NCBI RefSeq assembly: GCF_002091755.1
Contig: NZ_BDAI01000012.1
Span: forward strand, 62,001-126,000
Reading direction: 5' to 3'
DNA: 64,000 nt
From: Pseudomonas nitroreducens NBRC 12694
GTDB lineage: Bacteria; Pseudomonadota; Gammaproteobacteria; Pseudomonadales; Pseudomonadaceae
How positions within the stretch are numbered: the first letter of the stretch is position 1; every line of letters begins with the position of its first letter. Shown piece after piece: positions 52,381 through 59,914 of the stretch. A program made the position numbers and the translations under genes. Under the pieces are notes generated by a model. It made no database searches. It had not been told where the DNA came from and saw only the letters and a program-made list of their open reading frames with translations.

Positions 52381-53874
52381 ATGACCCGCGAAGAATTCCA
52401 GCGCCTGGCCGCCGAAGGCTACAACCGCATTCCTCTGACCTGCGAAACCCTTGCCGACTTCGACACACCGCTGTCGATCTACCTCAAGCTCGCCGACGGT
52501 CCGAACACCTACCTGCTCGAATCCGTGCAGGGCGGCGAGAAGTGGGGTCGCTACTCGATCATCGGCCTGCCCAGCCGCACCGTGCTGCGCGTCTACGGCC
52601 ACCAGGCGAGCATCAAGGTCGACGGCGTCGAGACCGAGAGCTTCGAATGTGCCGACCCGCTGGCCTTCGTCGAAGCGTTCAAGGATCGCTACCGCGTGCC
52701 GACCATCGCCGGCCTGCCGCGCTTCAACGGCGGCCTGGTTGGCTACTTCGGCTATGACTGCGTGCGCTATGTCGAGCAGCGCCTGGCGCAGTGCCCGAAC
52801 CCCGATCCGCTGAACAACCCCGACATCCTGCTGATGGTTTCTGATGCCGTGGTGGTGTTCGACAACCTCGCCGGCAAGATGCACGCGATCGTCCTTGCCG
52901 ACCCGGCCCAGGCCGATGCCTACGACAAGGGCCTGGCGCAACTGGACGAGCTGCTGGAGCGCCTGCGCCAGCCGATCACTCCGCGCCGCGGCCTGGACTT
53001 CAGCGCCGTCAACGCCCCGGAGCCGCAATTCCGCGCCAGCTTCACCCGCGAGGACTACGAGCGGGCGGTGGATACCGTGAAGGAATACATCCTCGCCGGT
53101 GACTGCATGCAGGTCGTACCGTCGCAGCGCATGTCCATCGACTTCAGCGCTGCGCCCATCGACCTGTACCGCGCGCTGCGCTGCTTCAACCCGACGCCGT
53201 ACATGTACTTCTTCAACTTCGGCGACTTCCATGTCGTCGGCAGCTCGCCGGAAGTCTTGGTGCGCGTCGAAGATGGCGAAGTCACCGTTCGCCCGATCGC
53301 CGGCACCCGCCCGCGTGGCGCGACCGAAGAGGCCGACCGCGCGCTGGAAGAAGACCTGCTGTCCGACGCCAAGGAAATCGCCGAGCACCTGATGCTCATC
53401 GACCTGGGCCGCAACGACGTCGGTCGCGTGTCGCAGACCGGCAGCGTGAAGGTCACCGAGCAGATGGTGATCGAGCGCTACTCCAACGTCATGCACATCG
53501 TGTCCAACGTCAACGGCCAGCTCAAGCCGGAGCTCTCGGCAATGGACGCGCTGCGCGCCATCCTGCCGGCCGGCACCCTGTCCGGCGCACCGAAGATCCG
53601 CGCCATGGAAATCATCGACGAGCTGGAGCCGGTCAAGCGTGGCGTCTACGGCGGCGCCGTGGGCTATCTCGCGTGGAACGGCAACATGGATACCGCCATC
53701 GCCATTCGCACCGCGGTGATCAAGAACGGCGAACTCCACGTGCAGGCCGGCGGCGGTATCGTCGCCGACTCGGTGCCGGCGGCAGAGTGGGAAGAAACCA
53801 TCAACAAGCGCCGCGCCATGTTCCGCGCCGTCGCGCTGGCCGAGCACACTGCCAAGGCGCATGGTCGCGATTGA
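52381..53874 (+). CDS. trpE: anthranilate synthase component I
   Basis: This 497-residue enzyme turns chorismate and glutamine-derived ammonia into anthranilate with TrpG. The feedback-binding LLES motif is in NTYLLESVQGGEKWGRYS (about 44-58). The catalytic chorismate domain has PYMYFFNFGDFHVVGSSPE, IAGTRPRGAT, LIDLGRNDVGRV and GTLSGAPKIRAMEI, all intact. It is preceded by a structured leader and the gph-embedded Trp codons, consistent with attenuation. A strong terminator ends it, and the R-pyocin genes follow, the classical trpE-trpG insertion site. Confidence 0.97.
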   Translation: MTREEFQRLAAEGYNRIPLTCETLADFDTPLSIYLKLADGPNTYLLESVQGGEKWGRYSIIGLPSRTVLRVYGHQASIKVDGVETESFECADPLAFVEAFKDRYRVPTIAGLPRFNGGLVGYFGYDCVRYVEQRLAQCPNPDPLNNPDILLMVSDAVVVFDNLAGKMHAIVLADPAQADAYDKGLAQLDELLERLRQPITPRRGLDFSAVNAPEPQFRASFTREDYERAVDTVKEYILAGDCMQVVPSQRMSIDFSAAPIDLYRALRCFNPTPYMYFFNFGDFHVVGSSPEVLVRVEDGEVTVRPIAGTRPRGATEEADRALEEDLLSDAKEIAEHLMLIDLGRNDVGRVSQTGSVKVTEQMVIERYSNVMHIVSNVNGQLKPELSAMDALRAILPAGTLSGAPKIRAMEIIDELEPVKRGVYGGAVGYLAWNGNMDTAIAIRTAVIKNGELHVQAGGGIVADSVPAAEWEETINKRRAMFRAVALAEHTAKAHGRD

Positions 53875-53890
53875 GTTGCTGATTGACTGA

Positions 53891-53916
53891 AAAAGCCCCG
53901 CTTCGGCGGGGCTTTT
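53891..53916 (+). terminator. trpE terminator
   Basis: AAAAGCCCCGC, loop TTCG and GCGGGGCTTTT form an 11-bp stem with a stable tetraloop and a short T-run, 16 bases after the trpE stop. Confidence 0.9.
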
Positions 53917-54047
53917 ACTTTTGTGATTGCCGCTTGCCTAAGTGACTTACTGTCGACTCCAGATTGCCACTCTTCCTTGAGGAGAGGGCTGATCCCCGCG
54001 CCGAAGCGCCCTAATGGCACAGCACATGATGTATCGCACGCTGGGAC

Positions 54048-54374
54048 TTAACCTGCCTGCCGCGCCTCCACCACCTGCAAGCCCGCCTTGCGCTGGGCCA
54101 ACGCGGCATCGGCCTTCTGCGAGCGCTCTTCCACATAAGCCGCCAGATGATCCACCGCGACGTACTGCATCGCCTTGTGGCTGTCATCCAGCGTGGTCAC
54201 CGGCAGGGCGATGCGCCCGCAGGACAACGCCTTGCTGAAATTCTCCCGGTTCAGGTTGCGGAACCAGCGCTCGCGCACCTGCTCCAGCGGCACCAGGACG
54301 TCCCCGAAGATCTGATAGACCAGGCTCACCGTCTCCGGGCGCGGGGCGGGGCGAATATCGGTGGTCGACTGCAT
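54048..54374 (-). CDS. prtN: pyocin activator PrtN
   Basis: This 108-residue activator of pyocin genes has the family block VYQIFGDVLVPLEQVRERWF (about 18-37) and a central VTTLDDSHKAMQYVAVDHLA helix-rich region. In P. aeruginosa PrtN is repressed by PrtR and, when released by DNA damage, binds upstream of pyocin operons to turn them on. AGGAG lies eight bases before ATG 54374. Its promoter carries one of three repeated motifs (54414-54430). The 3' end lies 130 bases from the trpE terminator, facing trpE. Confidence 0.9.
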   Translation of the reverse strand: MQSTTDIRPAPRPETVSLVYQIFGDVLVPLEQVRERWFRNLNRENFSKALSCGRIALPVTTLDDSHKAMQYVAVDHLAAYVEERSQKADAALAQRKAGLQVVEARQAG

Positions 54375-54412
54375 GGGACTCTCCTGTTCCGATGGTGGTG
54401 GCGACAGGAGAA

Positions 54413-54441
54413 AATATAGCAAAGGTTGTATTTCTTTTCAA
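54413..54441 (-). promoter_or_regulatory. prtN promoter with embedded PrtR-type operator
   Basis: On the minus strand TTGAAA (54441-54436), 17 bases and TATATT (54418-54413) make a near-consensus sigma-70 promoter 39 bases before prtN. ATATAGCAAAGGTTGTA (54414-54430) fills its spacer and -10 and matches two sites at the prtR-ptrB interval, so a bound repressor would block RNA polymerase. Confidence 0.75.
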
Positions 54442-54454
54442 TCGCCGCGCAGAG

Positions 54455-54476
54455 AAAACCCCGCCGAAGCGGGGTT
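54455..54476 (-). terminator. prtR terminator
   Basis: On the minus strand AACCCCGC-TTCG-GCGGGGTTTTC forms an 8-bp stem with a T-run, 20 bases after the prtR stop and before the prtN promoter. It keeps prtR transcription out of prtN. Confidence 0.75.
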
Positions 54477-54495
54477 CATTACCAGCAGGCGACGC

Positions 54496-55266
54496 TCAGC
54501 GAACCAGGGTCGGTGCGCGGCGATGGCGTACCGTCGACCACCAGAACACCCAGCCGATCATGCGGATCTGCCCGCTGTCGAACTGCTCCGCCGGGTACTC
54601 CTCGTCAGGGTATTCATCGCGGTTGAAGCTGCGCAGGCGGATGCCGCCGCCAGGCAGGCGATAGACGAACTTCACCCGCAGCATACCCTCGTGTTCCAGG
54701 GCGTAGATCTCACCGTCGGTGATATGCGTGGTGGCCGTGTCGATGCCGATGGTGGAGCCATCCATGATCAGCGGCTCCATGCTGTTGCCGGTGAGCTGGG
54801 CGCAGATCGCCGCCGCCGGGTCGACCCCCGCAGCGCGCAAGGTGGCGTACGAGAAACGCAGCTTGCGCCCCTCTATCTCGCGCACCGCGGTGCGGCCGGC
54901 GCCAGCCGCCAGTTCCACTTCCTTGTACAGGCGTAGTTCCACTTCGTCCTCGTCCAGCGGTGTGTCGCTATCCCATGGGTGCAGCGGTTCCAGCCGCAGC
55001 GGGCTGCCATCGGCCGGACGCACTACCGGCGCGCTGGTGGTGGCCGCCGGCGAGCCTTCTCCGGTCGCCAGCCAGGTCGGCGAGACGCCCAGGGCGCTGG
55101 CGATCTCGATCAGCTTGCGCGTGCTCTGCGCCTTGCCCGAGGTCAGCTTGTGGATGGTGTTCTGCGAAACCCCGGCGGCTTCGGCCAGGGTTTCCTGTTT
55201 CAGGTTGCGCGAGGCCATCGCCTGTTTGAGGCGGTCTGCCAGCGTCGATGAGGGTGAGTTTTCCAT
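54496..55266 (-). CDS. prtR: LexA/CI-type pyocin repressor PrtR
   Basis: This 256-residue repressor has an N-terminal XRE helix-turn-helix (about 10-65; QETLAEAAGVSQNTIHKLTS) and a C-terminal S24 peptidase-like domain with Ser162 in TGNSMEPLIM and Lys199 in LRVKF as the self-cleavage dyad. Ala-Gly pairs at 121-124 (ELAAGAGRT) are candidate RecA-stimulated cleavage sites. In P. aeruginosa PrtR holds prtN and ptrB off until DNA damage. AGGAGG lies 11 bases before ATG 55266. Operator-like repeats fill the interval to ptrB. Confidence 0.92.
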   Translation of the reverse strand: MENSPSSTLADRLKQAMASRNLKQETLAEAAGVSQNTIHKLTSGKAQSTRKLIEIASALGVSPTWLATGEGSPAATTSAPVVRPADGSPLRLEPLHPWDSDTPLDEDEVELRLYKEVELAAGAGRTAVREIEGRKLRFSYATLRAAGVDPAAAICAQLTGNSMEPLIMDGSTIGIDTATTHITDGEIYALEHEGMLRVKFVYRLPGGGIRLRSFNRDEYPDEEYPAEQFDSGQIRMIGWVFWWSTVRHRRAPTLVR

Positions 55267-55298
55267 GGGGGCACTCTACCTCCTGGGTTGTAGGCTGT

Positions 55299-55338
55299 AA
55301 ATAGCTTTGGTGTTGACTAAATATAGCCATGGTTGTAA
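55299..55338. promoter_or_regulatory. two PrtR-type operators between prtR and ptrB
   Basis: AAATAGCTTTGGTGTTGA (55299-55316) and ATATAGCCATGGTTGTAA (55321-55338) match the prtN-promoter site; the shared pattern is A-TAGC-NNN-GGTTGTA. The two are 22 bp apart, two helical turns. TTGACT (55313-55318) is a possible -35 for rightward ptrB transcription inside them. They would let PrtR control both itself and ptrB. Confidence 0.7.
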
Positions 55339-55618
55339 TCATAAAGCCAGCAGCCGACCGAATCGATGAATACCGGTTCGGCTGAAGGGAGGCGAACGGC
55401 TTCCCCCTCTCCGCGGCAAGGACGCCGCGGGTTGCCTGCGAAGCGCGATGCGCCGGGCAGGCTGGAGGGCGCGGGCAGGCCAGGGAGGTGCTGCCCGCGC
55501 ACCGGCAAGGGACGCCGCCACGATGGTCAGGCGTCCGCGACGAACAGATCGCGACTGACCACCACAGGCCGACCGAAGGCTCGGCGACCACGGAGGGCAG
55601 GTCGCCAGGAGGACCTTC
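55339..55618 (+). other. GC-rich ptrB leader without recognised gene
   Basis: This 280-base stretch between the operators and the 22-residue reading frame shows no supported gene. It is GC-rich with several short inverted repeats (CCGCGGCAAGGACGCCGCGG near 55411-55430). It probably forms the leader of ptrB mRNA and may contain the activator site for PrtN, which I could not place. Confidence 0.4.
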
Positions 55619-55687
55619 ATGAATCAACACCTGCAACACGCCAGGCATTGCGTACCCGCCGTCGATACGGAGGTGCGTCGTGGCTGA
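55619..55687 (+). CDS. 22-residue reading frame overlapping the ptrB start
   Basis: ATG 55619 is preceded by CAGGAGGACCTTC, a near-perfect ribosome-binding site, and opens MNQHLQHARHCVPAVDTEVR plus two residues. Its stop overlaps the ptrB GTG by eight bases. I know no matching family. It may be a leader peptide whose translation opens the ptrB start, or a chance frame. Confidence 0.4.
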   Translation: MNQHLQHARHCVPAVDTEVRRG

Positions 55688-55889
55688 TATCGCTGACTAC
55701 GCCAACGATCTGGTGCTCCACCGGATCGAAGACCTGCTGCACAGCCGCCGTTCCCGCCTGGCGGTCAGCTCCGCCGAGTATTGCGAAGACTGCGGCGACG
55801 ATATTCCCCCCGCACGTCGACTGGCCGCGCCGGGCTGTACGCGCTGCATCGACTGCCAGGCAATGGACGAACTGGAGCGGCGGCACTGA
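55680..55889 (+). CDS. ptrB: TraR/DksA-type zinc-finger protein PtrB
   Basis: This 69-residue protein has a C-terminal C4 zinc finger (YCEDCGDDIPP...CTRCIDCQ, about 37-60) of the TraR/DksA kind, with an N-terminal helix. In P. aeruginosa PtrB is repressed by PrtR and dampens type III secretion when DNA damage frees it. The start is GTG 55680 after CGGAGGTGCGTC. The two operators 340-380 bases upstream suit PrtR control. A putative antiterminator gene follows by 19 bases. Confidence 0.87.
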   Translation: MADIADYANDLVLHRIEDLLHSRRSRLAVSSAEYCEDCGDDIPPARRLAAPGCTRCIDCQAMDELERRH

Positions 55890-55908
55890 GCCGCCAGGGA
55901 GCAATGCC

Positions 55909-56268
55909 GTGATCAAGCCAATCGATGAAATGCTCAAGCTCTGGGCCGAGGAAATGCACAATCCGGGTAGCGCCGGCGGTGGTTACGCGGGGGGCAACCT
56001 GCTGGCGATGATGATTGCCAACAGGGGCGAAATGATCCGCGGTACCCGGGGCAGCAAGGTGATCCTCGATCGCGTCGCCGAACTGGACCTGATCATCAAC
56101 CAGTTGCCGGACGAGCAGAAGGACGTCGTCACCGAGCACTACCTCAACCGCGACAGCGAAGCCGCACAGAAGTACCGGCACTGCCGCTGCAGCCGCAACA
56201 CCTTCTACCTGCGCCTGCATGTGGCGCACCAGAGCATCCAGTCGCGGCTGATGCGCCGCGCTGCCTGA
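55909..56268 (+). CDS. putative phage-type antiterminator/late regulator (PA0613-like)
   Basis: This 119-residue protein starts at GTG 55909 with AGGGAG eight bases before. The N-terminal half holds a Gly-rich turn (NPGSAGGGYAGGN). The C-terminal half (about 60-115; LPDEQKDVVTEHYLNRDSE, CSRNTFYLRLHVAHQSIQ) resembles the sigma region-4 HTH used by phage antiterminator Q/ArpU-like proteins. By position it equals PA0613. A terminator follows 16 bases after its stop, and others lie ahead in the tail genes, so antitermination is plausible but unproved. Confidence 0.6.
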   Translation: MIKPIDEMLKLWAEEMHNPGSAGGGYAGGNLLAMMIANRGEMIRGTRGSKVILDRVAELDLIINQLPDEQKDVVTEHYLNRDSEAAQKYRHCRCSRNTFYLRLHVAHQSIQSRLMRRAA

Positions 56269-56284
56269 ATCCTTCCTGCCCTTC

Positions 56285-56311
56285 CGAAGCCCGGCCCTGC
56301 GCCGGGCTTCG
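56285..56311 (+). terminator. terminator after the putative antiterminator gene
   Basis: CGAAGCCCGGC, loop CCTGC and GCCGGGCTTCG form a perfect 11-bp stem, followed by TGCTTTTCC. It separates the ptrB transcript from the GNAT gene. Confidence 0.75.
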
Positions 56312-56349
56312 TGCTTTTCCTGGGGTGCCTTGAGCTATGCTCGCGCCCC

Positions 56350-56823
56350 ATGAAAACGCCTATTCTTCTCCGCCGCGCTGAACCGTCCGACACCGATGCC
56401 ATCCTGCGCATCCTCGGCGAAACCTATGAAGCCACCTGGAAGCCCGCGCTCAGTACCCAAGCCATCGCGCGCTTCGGGTCTTCCGCACATACCGTCGCCT
56501 ATGTGCGCGAGCGCCTGCCGCATTTCCAGGTCGCCTGCATCGATGGCGAGATCGTCGGCCTGCTCGATTGGCGCGACGACTTCATCGATGCCCTGCACGT
56601 CTCACCCGGCCAGCAGCGCCGCGGCATTGGTGCTGTGTTGCTGGATCACGCGGAGCGGAATATCCGCGCAGCAGGTTTCGCCCGGGCCCGGCTGGAGACC
56701 GACACCTTCAACCAGCAGGCGCGCGCTTTCTATGGCAAGCAGGGCTATGCGGAGGTCGATTTCTACCCGGATGAGGAGTGGCACAGCGGCTTTACCACCG
56801 TGCTGATGAGCAAGGTGCTCTGA
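56350..56823 (+). CDS. GNAT-family N-acetyltransferase
   Basis: This 157-residue acetyltransferase has the acetyl-CoA-binding motif VSPGQQRRGIGAVLLDHAE (about 87-105) and the C-terminal ARAFYGKQGYAEVDF. The substrate is unknown. It is not part of the pyocin loci I know between the PA0613 and holin genes. It is flanked by terminators (56285-56311 and 56986-57014), so it looks like a moron cassette with its own promoter. No Shine-Dalgarno precedes ATG 56350; a TATGCT near 56336 would place the transcript start almost at the ATG, suggesting a leaderless mRNA. In-frame ATG 56311 is an alternative. Confidence 0.8.
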   Translation: MKTPILLRRAEPSDTDAILRILGETYEATWKPALSTQAIARFGSSAHTVAYVRERLPHFQVACIDGEIVGLLDWRDDFIDALHVSPGQQRRGIGAVLLDHAERNIRAAGFARARLETDTFNQQARAFYGKQGYAEVDFYPDEEWHSGFTTVLMSKVL

Positions 56824-57138
56824 AATTTCAGACGCTGGATTTCGGCGTTTCGGCAGCACATTACGGTGTGTCATCTGCGTATTGCAGCGCATTCCCTAAG
56901 AAGCCTTGTTCCGGCGGGAATCGGGGGGTAAAAAGTAGTCATTCTTGTAAAGGTGCGTCCCCAGGGAGCACAACGCGAAACCCCGAAAAGCCCGGTCTCA
57001 GCGCCGGGCTTTTTCATGCCCGCGTTTTTTGAACCGCCGATTCGGCGGGCGGCCGGCGAGCTTGCCGGCAGTGATCCCCGGCCGGCTGATAGCCGCCGGT
57101 TTCGCCCGTTCGCGGGCGTCTTTATCCAAGGTGAGCCA
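56824..57138 (+). promoter_or_regulatory. leader of the lysis/tail operon
   Basis: This 315-base interval holds no gene. It contains the terminator at 56986-57014 and then several GC-rich hairpins (GCCGGCGAGCTTGCCGGC around 57052-57069; GCCCGTTCGCGGGC near 57106-57119) before the holin. ATTACGGTGT and ATTGCAGCGC (56859-56895) loosely fit the repeated ATT-type units described for PrtN binding in P. aeruginosa; this is a weak assignment. Confidence 0.45.
56986..57014 (+). terminator. terminator ahead of the holin
   Basis: AAAAGCCCGG, loop TCTCAGCG and CCGGGCTTTTT form a 10-bp stem and T-run after the GNAT gene and 125 bases before the holin. If transcription of the tail operon starts upstream of it, antitermination would be needed. 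Confidence 0.8.
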
Positions 57139-57483
57139 ATGGGCAACGAACCTCAGACCCTGGCCGACGTGCCTTTGTGGGGGCTGATCCTGCTTGCGGT
57201 TGCGGGCGGCATCAGCGGTGAAATGTGGCGCGCCGACAAGGCGGGCCTGGGCGGCTGGCGATTGCTGCGACGCCTGGCGCTGCGTTCCGGCGCTTCCATC
57301 GTCTGCGGCATGGCGGTGATGTTCCTGGCCATGGCCTGCGGCGCCTCGCTGACCCTCGCTGCGGCCATCGGCAGCCTGACCGCGGCGGCCGGTGCGGAGA
57401 TCGCCGTCGGCCTTTATGAACGCTGGGCGGCGAAGCGCCTGGGCGTCTGCGAACTGCCGCCGAGCGAGCGCGGACAAGAGTGA
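57139..57483 (+). CDS. holin of the R-pyocin lysis module
   Basis: This 114-residue protein has three likely membrane segments (about 13-30, 48-66, 68-92) and a charged C-terminus, the plan of phage holins, and corresponds to PA0614. It would form the inner-membrane lesion that lets the endolysin reach the wall when pyocins are released. ATG 57139 follows CCAAGGTGAG. It is followed 17 bases later by the PA0615-like gene in one operon. Confidence 0.8.
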   Translation: MGNEPQTLADVPLWGLILLAVAGGISGEMWRADKAGLGGWRLLRRLALRSGASIVCGMAVMFLAMACGASLTLAAAIGSLTAAAGAEIAVGLYERWAAKRLGVCELPPSERGQE

Positions 57484-57500
57484 TGCTTCAAGGAGACGAC

Positions 57501-58031
57501 ATGTCCGAACAACCTTTGACCCTCGCCCTGCTGCTCGACACGGTGGAGCAGGCGCTATCCACACGATTGACTGAGATCGGCGCCTTTCTGCGTGGCCCAC
57601 TCAAGCAAGCGCCGGCGACACTTCCTGCGCTGGCGCTGGAGTACGCCGGCCTGCTGCCCGGCCGTGATCCCGGCAATGGGCAGACCGCACTGGTCTGCCG
57701 ACTCCAGGCGCGCATTCTGGTAGCAAGGGATGACGCGCAAGCCGAGGCCTTTGCACTGCGCAACGTCGCCGCGCTGGCCATGCTATTGCGCGCCCAGAAC
57801 TGGGGGCTGGAACTGGAGCCGGTCAGCTTCATCCAGGCCCAGCCGGACAGCGAAAGTCCTGCGCTGGCGACGTGCCGGGCGTGGCTGGTCGAGTGGCAGC
57901 AACCGGTATTGCTCGGTGAAACGGAATGGCCGTGGGAAGACCAGCCGCCGGGCAGCCTGGTGCTGGGGTTCGATCCCGAGACCGGGCCCGGCCATGAGGA
58001 CGACTACTTCGACCCTGGAGCGCTGCAATGA
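57501..58031 (+). CDS. PA0615-like R-pyocin structural protein (collar or tail completion candidate)
   Basis: This 176-residue protein has no membrane segment. ATG 57501 follows CAAGGAGACGAC. By position it equals PA0615, which I recall being assigned as the collar at the head-less end of R2 pyocin; the sequence itself shows only an alpha/beta protein with an acidic C-terminal tail (GHEDDYFDPGALQ). It overlaps the spike gene by four bases (ATGA). It could instead be a tail-terminator. Confidence 0.6.
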   Translation: MSEQPLTLALLLDTVEQALSTRLTEIGAFLRGPLKQAPATLPALALEYAGLLPGRDPGNGQTALVCRLQARILVARDDAQAEAFALRNVAALAMLLRAQNWGLELEPVSFIQAQPDSESPALATCRAWLVEWQQPVLLGETEWPWEDQPPGSLVLGFDPETGPGHEDDYFDPGALQ

Positions 58032-58591
58032 ACCAGGACTACGTGAGTGCCGAGCACGACCGCATGCTGGCTGCGCTGGTCATGCCATGCGAGGTGGTAG
58101 CGGTGGACCTGGCGGCGGCGCGGGTACGCGTTCGGTCCGGCGAGTGGACCAGCGCCTGGGTGCGCTGGCACGCACAGGCCGCTGGTGCCGCTCGGCACTG
58201 GCGCGCGCCGAGCCTGGGCGAGCAGGGCGTATTGCTGAGCCCGTCAGGCATGGCCGCGATGGGCACCTTCGTGCCCGGCTTGTTCGGGGCGGCAGCGGCT
58301 GCACCGAACAATCGCGGCGAGGTGGCGAGCTGGCATTTCCCCGATGGCGCGGTGCTGAGCTACGACTGGCAGGCGCATCGCTACGATCTGCAACTGCCTG
58401 CCGGCAGTGCAACGGTGAAGGTCGGCGGTACCCAGGTGGTGATCGATCCGGGTGCGGTGACCGTCTCTGCCGCGAGCATCCAGCTGACCGGGCCGGTGAA
58501 CATCAAGGGCGCGCTGACGGTGAACGGCAATATCAGCAGCACCGGCTCGATCATGGACACCGCCGGCAACAGCAATCACCACACCCACTGA
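58028..58591 (+). CDS. baseplate spike protein (gpV-like, PA0616)
   Basis: This 187-residue central spike has an N-terminal OB-fold (about 15-75) and a C-terminal beta-helix of repeating turns (TVKVGGTQVVIDPGAVTVSA...). It ends with the iron-binding NSNHHTH tip (HxH), which sharpens membrane-piercing spikes of P2-type tails. It punctures the target outer membrane when the sheath contracts. It is coupled to the preceding gene by ATGA. Confidence 0.88.
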   Translation: MNQDYVSAEHDRMLAALVMPCEVVAVDLAAARVRVRSGEWTSAWVRWHAQAAGAARHWRAPSLGEQGVLLSPSGMAAMGTFVPGLFGAAAAAPNNRGEVASWHFPDGAVLSYDWQAHRYDLQLPAGSATVKVGGTQVVIDPGAVTVSAASIQLTGPVNIKGALTVNGNISSTGSIMDTAGNSNHHTH

Positions 58592-58612
58592 CGACAGTCG
58601 ATTATCAACCCG

Positions 58613-58634
58613 GGCCCGCCATGTGCGGGCCTTT
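58613..58634 (+). terminator. short terminator-like hairpin after the spike gene
   Basis: GGCCCGC, loop CATGT and GCGGGCC run into TTTGC, 21 bases after the spike stop and inside the tail operon. The T-run is short, so it is probably partial. Confidence 0.45.
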
Positions 58635-58653
58635 GCATTTCTGGAGACCTGCC

Positions 58654-58704
58654 ATGGGCAAAGAATCCTGTGCGCACCCTGAGTGGCGGAGGGCGCGGCC
58701 ATGA
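58654..58704 (+). CDS. 16-residue reading frame before the gp25-like gene
   Basis: ATG 58654 has CTGGAGACC at good spacing and encodes MGKESCAHPEWRRARP. Its TGA overlaps the ATG of the next gene (ATGA). It may be a remnant of a deleted gene or a coupling leader; I know no family for it. Confidence 0.3.
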   Translation: MGKESCAHPEWRRARP

Positions 58705-59027
58705 TCGGCATGGATCGGCGCAACGGTCAGCCGCTCAGTGGGCTGGCACACCTGAAACAATCCATCGAGGACATCCTCGGTACGCCGCTGGGCAGTCGAC
58801 GCATGCGCCCCGAGTACGGCAGTCGCCTGCGGCGCATGGTCGACCTGCCGGTGACCGAGGGCTGGAAGGGCGCGGTGCAGGCGGAAGTGGCCCGCGCCAT
58901 CGGCCGCTGGGAGCCGCGCCTGCGCCTGAGTTCCGTGCAGGTGACGGCGGTGATGGGCGGGCGCGTTTCGCTGCGCTTGCGCGGCATCTATCTGGGTGAC
59001 GAAGTTGGTCTGGAGGTGGCGGCATGA
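58701..59027 (+). CDS. baseplate wedge protein (GPW/gp25 family, PA0617)
   Basis: This 108-residue gp25/gpW family protein initiates sheath assembly at the baseplate. The HLKQSIEDILGTPLGSRRMR block (about 16-35) with PEYGSRL is the family signature. ATG 58701 has GGAGG about nine bases upstream; an in-frame GTG at 58683 is the other option. It overlaps the J gene by four bases. Confidence 0.87.
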   Translation: MIGMDRRNGQPLSGLAHLKQSIEDILGTPLGSRRMRPEYGSRLRRMVDLPVTEGWKGAVQAEVARAIGRWEPRLRLSSVQVTAVMGGRVSLRLRGIYLGDEVGLEVAA

Positions 59028-59914
59028 GCCTCATCGACCTGTCCCAGTTGCCCGCCCCGGAAGTGGTGGAAAACCTCGACTACGAGAGCCTCTACGACGA
59101 GCTGCTGGCAGATTTCCGCAGTGCCATGGGTGAGGCCTGGAGCGCCGCGCTGGAGTCCGATCCGGTGGTCAAGCTGCTGGAGTTGGCGGCCTACCGGGAG
59201 CTGCTGCTGCGCGCCCGGATCAACGACGCCGCCCGTGCCGTGATGCTCGGCTACGCGACCCAGGGCGACCTCGATCAACTGGCCGCCGGTTACAACGTCA
59301 AGCGCCTGGTGATCCAGCAGGCGGACGCCACCACCTCGCCGCCGACACCGGCCGTGCTGGAGGGTGACGACTCGCTGCGCAACCGCACCCAGTTGGCCTT
59401 CGATCAGCTTTCGGTGGCCGGCCCGCGCAACGCCTATGTGGCCTTCGCGCTCGGCGCCGACGGGCGCATCGCCGACGTCTCGGCGGTCAGCCCGCAGCCG
59501 TGCGAAGCACTGGTCAGCGTGCTGTCTTCCGAGGGCAACGGCGCTGCCTCGGAAGGGCTGCTCCAGGCGGTGCGCACGGCTCTGAACGATGAGGATGTGC
59601 GCCCGGTAGGCGACCGCCTCACGGTGCAGTCCGCCGCCATCGTGCCTTACCAGGTCGATGCCGTGCTCTACATCTACCCGGGGCCGGAGGCCGAGCTGAT
59701 CCAGCAGGCTGCCGAGGCTTCGCTGCAGAGCTACATCGCTACCCAGCGCCGCATCGGCCGGGATATCCGTCGTAGCGCGCTGTTTGCCGCCCTGCATGTG
59801 GAAGGCGTGCAGCGTGTCGAACTGGCGAAGCCGGCAGCCGACGTGGTGCTCGACTCCACCCAGGCGGCCTATTGCAGCGGCTACCAGATCCGCGTCGGTG
59901 GCTCCGATGAGTAG
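59024..59914 (+). CDS. baseplate assembly protein J (PA0618)
   Basis: This 296-residue baseplate-J family wedge protein contains LIDLSQLPAPEVVENLDYE at the start, MLGYATQGDLDQLAAGYNV, and a central TQLAFDQLSVAGPRNAY block. With protein I and W it forms the wedge triplex around the spike. It is coupled at both ends: ATGA with the gp25-like gene and an eight-base overlap with I. Confidence 0.9.
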   Translation: MSLIDLSQLPAPEVVENLDYESLYDELLADFRSAMGEAWSAALESDPVVKLLELAAYRELLLRARINDAARAVMLGYATQGDLDQLAAGYNVKRLVIQQADATTSPPTPAVLEGDDSLRNRTQLAFDQLSVAGPRNAYVAFALGADGRIADVSAVSPQPCEALVSVLSSEGNGAASEGLLQAVRTALNDEDVRPVGDRLTVQSAAIVPYQVDAVLYIYPGPEAELIQQAAEASLQSYIATQRRIGRDIRRSALFAALHVEGVQRVELAKPAADVVLDSTQAAYCSGYQIRVGGSDE

